From contig NZ_CAMFHL010000005.1 of NCBI RefSeq assembly GCF_945952095.1, positions 1-64,000 on the forward strand: DNA of 64,000 nt, given 5' to 3'. This document shows, one piece after another, positions 9,332-16,225 of the stretch (positions within the stretch are counted from its first letter, which is position 1; the number at the start of each line of letters is the position of its first letter). The notes beneath the pieces are model-generated. The model was not told the origin of the DNA, ran no database searches, and saw only the letters and a program-made list of their open reading frames with translations. The stretch comes from an uncultured Arsenicibacter sp. GTDB lineage: Bacteria; Bacteroidota; Bacteroidia; Cytophagales; Spirosomataceae. The position numbers and the translations under genes are program-made.

Positions 9332-9967
9332 TCAAAAACCTGAATCATCATCAAATGATGCCTGCTGATGGAATTGAACGAAAGCCCGTTTATCGCCAAA
9401 CCATGCCAAGACTTCTGATCGGCAGAGCTTTGTTTCTTTAGTAGATAGCAGCGAATCATAAGAGGAATACTCCCAATCTGTCAATGTCTTAACAAAGCCA
9501 TGATGAACCGGATTCGCATGGATGTAATGTACTAACTTCGTGTAGTACACATCTGAACTTACTTCTTTACGTTTAAAGTTAGGTATAAATAAACTTCCTT
9601 TTCGGTCTTGCTGCCGATTGAATGCCTGCGTGTAGGAGTTAAATAAATTACCGAATGTTCTGCTTAAGAAAAATGGCAGAGACTTTTCCGGCAACTGATC
9701 CACTTGCCGGCCGGGTGTTCTTGCTTCTACAAAATGTCTGTTGGCTTCCTGTAACGCAGTAGCTGCCCTGACCCTGATTAGAAAGTGGATATGATTCGGC
9801 ATCAGGCAATAGGCAAACGTATAAGCAACAGGATCAATAAAATAGGCATAGCGTTTTAAAAAGTAGTGGTAATTGCCGCGGTTTTCAAACAGGTTTTCCT
9901 TACCGTTCGCATGGCTATAAATATGGTATGTCTTCTCAGGAAATAAAGGTATCTCTTTGTTTTTCAT
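9332..9967 (-). mobile_element. IS200-like / REP-associated tyrosine transposase (RAYT)
   Basis: 211 aa from the ATG at 9967 (MKNKEIPLFPEKTYHIYSHA). The HUH motif is PNHIHFLI (H59, H61) and the likely catalytic Tyr is Y112 in FNSYTQAFNRQQDRKGSLF. LVHYIHANPVHHGFV is a further conserved Y1_Tnp block. Single-strand transposases of this kind recognise hairpins at their flanks, and palindromes with matching arms lie at 9287-9319 and 10055-10087. There is no accessory gene or terminal inverted repeat of DDE type. It interrupts the hydrolase series between GH78 and GH2. RAYT rather than mobile IS200 is favoured by the solitary gene plus dispersed palindromes, but not proven. Confidence 0.9.
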
Positions 9968-10054
9968 TGGATTACGGCAGTTAATCCAACTATAAAACCG
10001 CATACGCACTGCGTCAAAAAAAACCTATCAAATGCTATGCGATTTCATAAGCTA

Positions 10055-10087
10055 AACTCCCCGAGGGTTTAAAACCCTCGGGGAGTT
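10055..10087. repeat. Palindrome next to RAYT (REP-like), copy 2
   Basis: Arms aactccccgagggttt and aaaccctcggggagtt (16 bases each) with a one-base loop. It differs from copy 1 by compensated changes at the inner stem. It lies immediately before the end of the GH78 gene at 10090. Confidence 0.9.
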
Positions 10088-10089
10088 AT

Positions 10090-12846
10090 TTACATACCCG
10101 TTATCGTCCGGAACCGGTACGTCCCTGACCCGATCCGGACCTGTGCGCGGCCATTGGCGTGGCTGACCGGCTTGACGACCCGGCCACCCTCCCGTACCGG
10201 ACTGCTGCCGTCGACGGGCAGATAGACCGTGGCCGTCGTGTTTGGCGGAATCTCGACCGTCAGGTCAAAGGTGGTGCCGGTGCGTTGCCAGGCGCACTGA
10301 ATCCGGCCGTACGGTGATTCGTAGAATGCCTGCGCATGCATCACATCGCCCACCGGCTGCGGATAAATCACCGTCCGCTTAAAGGCGACTGACGTTTCTT
10401 CCTGTTTGATCCCGACCAGTCCGGCATAGAACCACTCCATCAGGTGGCCCAGCATAAAGTGATTGTTGGATACCGTCGGCAGGGCCTGCCACGATTCCGT
10501 CAGCGCGGTGGCGCCTTTCGCCAGCTGGTAGCCGTAGCCCGGCACATCCGAGCGGTTATTCATCGCATAGATCACGTCTGACCGGCCCGCGTTTTCGAGC
10601 GCCCGCAGCAGGTAGCGATACCCGATGTCTCCGGCCGTCAGGCTGTTGTTCCGGCTCCGGATGTCGGCAACCAGATTATCCACGACCGCCGCTTCGTACT
10701 GCGGCTCAACCAGCTTCATAAACAGTGCCATAGCATTGGCTGTCTGGCTATTGGTGGCATATTGTTTGGTTTCCCGGTTAAAAAACGCGTTGTTGAATGC
10801 CTTGCGCACCTCCACCGCCAGTGACCGGTATTGCCGGGCATCGCCGGCTTTCCCCAAAAATGTCGCAATCTGCTCCATAATGGTCAGATCGTAGTAGTAA
10901 ATGGCCGTACCGGTCACGCCCATCGGTGTCAGCTGTGAGACGCCCGGTGGTTTAGGCCCCAGATCGTACCAGTCGCCCAGGCCCTGCGACAGGATGTGGT
11001 TGGTGGCCTTAGTTCCCAGGTAGGCGATGTAGCGCTGCATCATCGGGTAGCTGTCGGCCAGTTCTTTTGTCTCGCCGAACCACTGATACAGGTACCACGG
11101 CACGATAATGGCGCTGCTCCCCCACTCCGGCGAATCGCGGAAAATACCGCCTCCCCAATCAAATCTGACGTATTCCGGTGCGATTTCCGGAATCAGTCCG
11201 TCGGGCAGCTGCGATGTACGCATGTCGTGCACAGCCTTTTTGAGCAGACTGGCAATGTCGTACTGATACCGCACCGAAGCGCCGACCAGGTGCAGTTCTT
11301 CCAGCCAGCCGAGTTTTTCGCGGTGCGGGCAATCGGTAAACACACTGACCATATTGCTCTTAATCGCCCAGTCAATCAGCGTATTTGTGCGGTTGAACAG
11401 GTCGTTTGAACTGGAGAAATCACCGATGCGGGCGGCGGCATTCCGGATGTGTAAACTCCTGATATTGAGCAATTCGGGCTGACTCGCCGGATTGACGGGA
11501 CTCATATGCACCTGCGCATACCGGAACCCGTAGTACGTAAACTGCGGACGCCATGTCTCAACTCCCGCGCCTTTCAGCACGTAGGTAAAAATAAACGGAC
11601 TGCCGCTTGCCTTCTGATTAACCGATCCGTCGGCTTTGCGTAATTCGGCCGGATAGATGCGGACCGTATCCCCGCGATGCCCCCGCACCGACAACTCGAT
11701 AATCCCCGAGGCATTCTGCCCGAAATCAACCACCTGATCACCGGCAGGAAGTTTCTGACTGCTTTTCGGACTAAACGTTTCGGCCACCGTCAACGGCTCC
11801 TGACTCTGAGCAGTAAGCGACGGCGGGCCATCGGTCAGCAGCACCGGCCGCCAGTGGGTGTCGGTAAAACCAGTCTGGTCCCAGCCAGGCTGCTCCCGCG
11901 TAGCGTCGTAATCTTCGCCGCCGTAAATGCTTGAAAAGGTAATCGGCGACGGAGCGGTTTTCCAGGAACCATCGCTCATGATATCGGCCGTTGTACCGTC
12001 CTGGTACGTGATGGCCAGCCGGCAGATCATTTTCGGGTAACCGAACATCACCTTCAGCTTGCGGTAGCGGCCCTTGACCGGCGGCACGTAGTAAAAGCCG
12101 TTGCCCAACATCACACCCAGCACATTTTCACCCGATTTCAGTTGGTGTGTCAGGTCAAAGGCGACGTACTGGGCCTCTTTATCGTATTTGGTCCAGCCCG
12201 CATCCATGAAGTGGTCGCCCACTTTGCTGCCGTTCAGGTGCAGATCGAAATGCCCTAAACCGGCCATAAACAGAGTCGCCTGCCGGATGGGCTTATCAAC
12301 GGCCACCACCTTACGGAACATCGGCAACACGTTCCCGCCTGTTACGATGTCCTTTTCGCCGTCGGCCGGCAACGGATTGACCAGCGAATCGGCCAGTTTT
12401 TCGTACGCAATCCAGCGTGCCTGCTGCCAGTCCGACGGCTGCAACAGGCCCATCTGCCAGCTGTTCACCGCACTCCAAACTGATTTATTGTGCCGGTTAT
12501 CCCGGACGTTGACTTTCCAGTAGTAGCGCTTGGCCGCAACCAGCGTTTTTCCGCCATAGGGCACCTGAATGGAGGCATCCGACCGTTGTTCGCCCGAGTC
12601 CCAGCAATTGCCGGTATTAGTCCGCAACGCTTCCGGCGAGTCGGCCACCAGAATCCGGTAGGTGGTTTGCGTCACGTTACGGCCATCGCTCCGGAGCTGC
12701 CAGCTCAGGGATGGTTTCTGCGTCTGCACCCCCACCGGATTAGTCCGGTATTCGCACCGCAACGCCGTGACCTGCACCGGCTGCGCTCCCGCCGTCAGCA
12801 CGCCGAACGTACCTGCAATCAGCCAGAAAAATCGGTTAACCCACAT
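10090..12846 (-). CDS. GH78 alpha-L-rhamnosidase
   Basis: 918 aa with a signal peptide (MWVNRFFWLIAGTFGVLTAGAQ). Layout is typical for GH78: an N-terminal fibronectin-like domain (VTALRCEYRTNPVGVQTQKP), two beta-sandwich domains (LNGSKVGDHFMDAGWTKYDKEAQY and VDFGQNASG), an (alpha/alpha)6 catalytic barrel and a C-terminal beta domain. The catalytic region carries VFTDCPHREKLGWLEE, equivalent to the conserved D-C-P-x-R-x-E block. The enzyme releases alpha-linked L-rhamnose. It starts 47 bases after the next GH78 gene, so the two are probably co-transcribed. Confidence 0.92.
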   Translation of the reverse strand: MWVNRFFWLIAGTFGVLTAGAQPVQVTALRCEYRTNPVGVQTQKPSLSWQLRSDGRNVTQTTYRILVADSPEALRTNTGNCWDSGEQRSDASIQVPYGGKTLVAAKRYYWKVNVRDNRHNKSVWSAVNSWQMGLLQPSDWQQARWIAYEKLADSLVNPLPADGEKDIVTGGNVLPMFRKVVAVDKPIRQATLFMAGLGHFDLHLNGSKVGDHFMDAGWTKYDKEAQYVAFDLTHQLKSGENVLGVMLGNGFYYVPPVKGRYRKLKVMFGYPKMICRLAITYQDGTTADIMSDGSWKTAPSPITFSSIYGGEDYDATREQPGWDQTGFTDTHWRPVLLTDGPPSLTAQSQEPLTVAETFSPKSSQKLPAGDQVVDFGQNASGIIELSVRGHRGDTVRIYPAELRKADGSVNQKASGSPFIFTYVLKGAGVETWRPQFTYYGFRYAQVHMSPVNPASQPELLNIRSLHIRNAAARIGDFSSSNDLFNRTNTLIDWAIKSNMVSVFTDCPHREKLGWLEELHLVGASVRYQYDIASLLKKAVHDMRTSQLPDGLIPEIAPEYVRFDWGGGIFRDSPEWGSSAIIVPWYLYQWFGETKELADSYPMMQRYIAYLGTKATNHILSQGLGDWYDLGPKPPGVSQLTPMGVTGTAIYYYDLTIMEQIATFLGKAGDARQYRSLAVEVRKAFNNAFFNRETKQYATNSQTANAMALFMKLVEPQYEAAVVDNLVADIRSRNNSLTAGDIGYRYLLRALENAGRSDVIYAMNNRSDVPGYGYQLAKGATALTESWQALPTVSNNHFMLGHLMEWFYAGLVGIKQEETSVAFKRTVIYPQPVGDVMHAQAFYESPYGRIQCAWQRTGTTFDLTVEIPPNTTATVYLPVDGSSPVREGGRVVKPVSHANGRAQVRIGSGTYRFRTITGM

Positions 12847-12893
12847 TCGTTTTTATCCTTGTTCTATCGTTTCGAAGCTGCGAAACATCGCTT

Positions 12894-15059
12894 TTACAGC
12901 TGATACGTCACGACATAATGTTTGCCTTTTTCGACCGTCAGCTCGTACATGCCGCTGCCGGTAGCCCGTACCTCGCCCTGGCGGCAGACGGGTTTAGTTT
13001 TGCTACGGAACCGCAGCGTTCCCGTACCGGCATTGGTGCCGGTTACGCTGATCTCTTTGGTGCTGCATGTCAGCGTCACCTCGCCATCGGGGGTCGGCAC
13101 CTTGCCTTGCATCCACTGCAAGCCGCCTAACGTTGGTTCAATCAGGTAGGTAGCATAAGCGGGTGCGGTTGGTTTCACACCCAGGTAATACTTGCCCAGC
13201 AGGTAAATCGGACTGGCACCCCACGCATGGCACAGGCTCTTGCCGAACTCTCGGCCATACATTGCATAGTGTTCCGCCCCTTTTTTGCTTGGATTATATT
13301 CTTCCCAGAATGTCGTGGCGCCCAGTTTCAGCATGCCGCCCCAATAGGCTTTCATTTCGTTCAGTACATACGGCTGCTCACCCATCGCACAGAGCGCTTC
13401 CAGTTCGTAGAAACGCATGTATGGTGTCGTGATTTTCTGGATGTTATTGTTTAGCAACACGTTCTGTTTCACGCCCTGCTTCTGCGCTTCAGTAAAGTAG
13501 TTGAAGAAAATACCGAACATGTTGGCGTAGCGGGTCACGTTCTCCGTCGGCACGCCATCCACGCGGCTGTGCACCAGCGCCTGTTTCTGCTCATTCCAGT
13601 AATTGGCAAACAGTTTGGCTTTCACATCAGCGGCCAGCTTGCTGTACATGGCCGCATTCGGGGCGTCGTTGGCAACCTGCGCACATAACGCCATCGTTTC
13701 CAGACTGCGGGCAAACAGCAGCTGCTCAAAACTCACCTCGCCTTTTTTGCTCAGCCCTTCGGCCCAGTCGATAAACACCCAGTCGCCGGCCAGGCCTTCG
13801 AGGAGGCCGTTTTTGTTGCGGCGGCCGAGGCAGTAATTCATCAGGCTCTGCATCCGGGGATAAAACTGTTTGATAAACGCCTTGTCACCCGTGTGCTGAT
13901 AATAGTCGTAAATGCCGATGAACCAGTAGAGCGTGTAGTCCATGATGGTGTTGATGTGGCTCGTCACCGGATCTTTGCCCCGCAGCGCCAGCAGCGTCCG
14001 CGTCACCGACGGCGAATCAAACATCAGGTAGTAGTTCATCAGGTAACTCTGGTTGGCATCGCCCGACCAGATCCAGCGGTCGCGCTTGATGCCGTCGATG
14101 AAAAACTCGCGGGTGTTCAGGTGCAGGGTATACGTGGCGACGTCGTAGATTTTGTTGATTTCCTCATCGGAACACCGGAAACTGCCCCGGTCCGCCACCG
14201 GCAGGTACTCGTACAGCATCGACACCGAGTCGATGGACACGCTGCCGTCAACCTGCACATTCACATACCGAAAGGCCTTGGTCAGTTCCATCACCGAGTC
14301 CCGTTTCGCCGACTGACTGATTTCCAGATGATCCAGCGTTTCACAGGTCGCTGTTGTGCGGGCTTCTTCGGCCGATTCGCCGTAATAAATATCGACATTG
14401 CCCTTTCCCGTCAGCCCGTGCAGTTTAACCTGACCAAAGGTCTCTTTACCGAAGTCCAGGAAAAACGACTTGCCTGTCCGGGTGGTTTTCACGGCCGGTT
14501 GCGGCTTCGTCGCCAGCCGGAATGTCGACGGCGGTGTATTGATGTCGTCAAAATTCCACGAGCCGGCCAGCAACCATGTTGTCCCCGACTGATCAGATGC
14601 CTTGCCGGTCTCGTCAATCCATTCCTTGTCCTCAAACGTCACCAGCCACGTATCGTCCGACACCACGTTTTTACCCTTCACGTAGATGGCCGGCACACGG
14701 TCCTGGCAGAACACTTTCAGGCTCACTTTATGCTTACCGGCGGGCACACGAATCCGCCTCGGAAAGCCCGCATACGCCTTACCGTCGATTTTGACATTGT
14801 ATTTCCCCTCAACGGCAAGCGCCACGTCTTCGGCTTCGGCCAGGTCGAAATCCTTGTGAAAGTCGATGAGATTGTAGTGGCTGTCGAGTTTCCAGAACGG
14901 GGGCAGAAACGTGCCGCGTTCGGTCCGGCGGTTCTGCATGTTGTTGCCGAGCCATACTTCGAAATCGCCGGGATACCAGATCCAGGTCGCCCGTTTCTGT
15001 GCCAACGCAGGAGCCAGCAGGTACAAGGCCATAAAGCCGGTCAGGAGGTATTTTTTCAT
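12894..15059 (-). CDS. GH78-like alpha-L-rhamnosidase
   Basis: 721 aa from the ATG at 15059 (MKKYLLTGFMALYLLAPALAQ signal peptide); a more upstream start at 15119 would put non-signal residues in front and is unlikely. After a jelly-roll region (about 20-270) with LDFGKETFGQVKL, the (alpha/alpha)6 region begins at SFRCSDEEINKIYDVATYTL. The catalytic block is FIDGIKRDRWIWSGDANQS, a variant of the usual GH78 D-C-P-x-R motif in which D-G-I-K-R-D-R replaces D-C-P-x-R. This is the smaller GH78-type subgroup. It probably acts on rhamnosides, but the altered motif leaves the substrate open. Confidence 0.82.
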   Translation of the reverse strand: MKKYLLTGFMALYLLAPALAQKRATWIWYPGDFEVWLGNNMQNRRTERGTFLPPFWKLDSHYNLIDFHKDFDLAEAEDVALAVEGKYNVKIDGKAYAGFPRRIRVPAGKHKVSLKVFCQDRVPAIYVKGKNVVSDDTWLVTFEDKEWIDETGKASDQSGTTWLLAGSWNFDDINTPPSTFRLATKPQPAVKTTRTGKSFFLDFGKETFGQVKLHGLTGKGNVDIYYGESAEEARTTATCETLDHLEISQSAKRDSVMELTKAFRYVNVQVDGSVSIDSVSMLYEYLPVADRGSFRCSDEEINKIYDVATYTLHLNTREFFIDGIKRDRWIWSGDANQSYLMNYYLMFDSPSVTRTLLALRGKDPVTSHINTIMDYTLYWFIGIYDYYQHTGDKAFIKQFYPRMQSLMNYCLGRRNKNGLLEGLAGDWVFIDWAEGLSKKGEVSFEQLLFARSLETMALCAQVANDAPNAAMYSKLAADVKAKLFANYWNEQKQALVHSRVDGVPTENVTRYANMFGIFFNYFTEAQKQGVKQNVLLNNNIQKITTPYMRFYELEALCAMGEQPYVLNEMKAYWGGMLKLGATTFWEEYNPSKKGAEHYAMYGREFGKSLCHAWGASPIYLLGKYYLGVKPTAPAYATYLIEPTLGGLQWMQGKVPTPDGEVTLTCSTKEISVTGTNAGTGTLRFRSKTKPVCRQGEVRATGSGMYELTVEKGKHYVVTYQL

Positions 15060-15152
15060 ATTAGGTTTTAGGATTAACTGAGGAAATATATACCGGCTAC
15101 TTTCCGAGCTTCCGGCCATCAGGCAAAAACACGTTGATTTTCAGTATTTTAC

Positions 15153-15222
15153 CATACCACATAGCCACATAAGGAAACAAAGATTTTTTATTCTTATGTG
15201 CTCTATGTGTCTATGTGGTATG
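15153..15222. repeat. Hairpin repeat family C, copy 2
   Basis: Outer 12-base arms cataccacatag/ctatgtggtatg and an inner ccacataag/cttatgtg pair, with the loop motif ggaaacaaagattttttatt. Same orientation as copy 1. It fills the gap before the GH78-like gene. Confidence 0.85.
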
Positions 15223-15233
15223 ACAATGGCATT

Positions 15234-16121
15234 TCAGGATTGAAAAACCGATTTCATGTAGGTGGTATTAGCCCCGAAATTCTTCTTCACGTTGCGGGGA
15301 TCGCTGGCGTCGCGGGACCGCTCGATGACCAGCCAGCCCTTCCAGCCCATGTCATCAAGCACTTGTTTCACCTTCGGCATGTCGAGGCGGGTGTTGTTCT
15401 GAAGCCAGACCCCGTCATCATCGGTACAGTGAATCTGGCAAATCCGTTTACGGCCCAGAATCCGGAGTTCGTCATACAGGTCCCGGCCCGATTTTAGCGG
15501 ATTCGAGAAGTTGAAATAAATCTGAATGTGCTTCGAGCCGATTTCTTTCAGCAGTTCAACCTCGCCCCGGGCATCCAGCGCCGTTTCGATCCCGACAGTT
15601 ACGCCCGCCTTCTTCGCCATTTGCCCGACCACTTTCAGCCGCTCGACAATGGCCGGCCGCAGTTCCGGATTTTTCACCAGATCGCCCTGCACCCCCAGCG
15701 GCAGAAACGCCACCTTGACGCCCATCGCCTGCATGGTGTCGAAGCAATCCTGAATCATCCGCTGGTACGTCGGGCGGGTTGCAAACGACTGGGCATAAAA
15801 ACCCGTCATACCGATTGAGCAGATGGCCAGATTCAGTTCACGGGCCTTGTCCAGAAACTGCTGCCGGACTTCCGGCTTCGCCAGCTGGTTGTCGAAGGTA
15901 TCCCGGTTGCCCAGCCCGCCCATGTCCAGTTCCAGCCCGTCGGCTCCGATTTCTGCCGTCAGCGGCAGCGCACCCAGCTTCTGCCGTTTCAGGATCATTA
16001 CATCTACCACCGCAATCCGGTAGCGCGGCGACTTTTGGGCCCAAAGCGCAGTAGGGTTCAGCGACAGCACAGCGGCAAAGGCAGCGCTGCGGAATATAAA
16101 TCCGCGACGGGTCAGGCTCAT
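15234..16121 (-). CDS. Sugar isomerase/epimerase-like TIM-barrel protein
   Basis: 295 aa. The N-terminus MSLTRRGFIFRSAAFAAVLSLNPTALWAQ has a twin-arginine-type pattern (TRRGFIF), so export by Tat is likely. The rest is a xylose-isomerase-like (AP endonuclease 2) barrel: GADGLELDMGG, GIETALDARGEVELLKEIG, IQIYFNFSNP, CQIHCTDDDGVW, and WLVIERSRD near the end. Candidate metal ligands are E (GIE), H (IHC) and E (VIE). Such periplasmic isomerase-like proteins are common beside Bacteroidota hydrolase genes, and no precise reaction is known for them. It is flanked on both sides by family C hairpins. Confidence 0.8.
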   Translation of the reverse strand: MSLTRRGFIFRSAAFAAVLSLNPTALWAQKSPRYRIAVVDVMILKRQKLGALPLTAEIGADGLELDMGGLGNRDTFDNQLAKPEVRQQFLDKARELNLAICSIGMTGFYAQSFATRPTYQRMIQDCFDTMQAMGVKVAFLPLGVQGDLVKNPELRPAIVERLKVVGQMAKKAGVTVGIETALDARGEVELLKEIGSKHIQIYFNFSNPLKSGRDLYDELRILGRKRICQIHCTDDDGVWLQNNTRLDMPKVKQVLDDMGWKGWLVIERSRDASDPRNVKKNFGANTTYMKSVFQS

Positions 16122-16140
16122 ATATAATTGATTATCATAA

Positions 16141-16213
16141 TTCTATACACAACACAGAAGCATAAGAAAAACAAATATTCAGTATCTTCTGTGGTCTGTG
16201 TGCCTATGTGGTA
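16141..16213. repeat. Hairpin repeat family C, copy 3 (degraded)
   Basis: It keeps the end cctatgtggta and the loop motif aagaaaaacaaatattc, but its stem has diverged (aacacagaag with cttctgtggt). Same orientation as copies 1 and 2. It lies between the isomerase-like and symporter-esterase genes. Confidence 0.6.
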
Positions 16214-16225
16214 AACCTGTTTATG

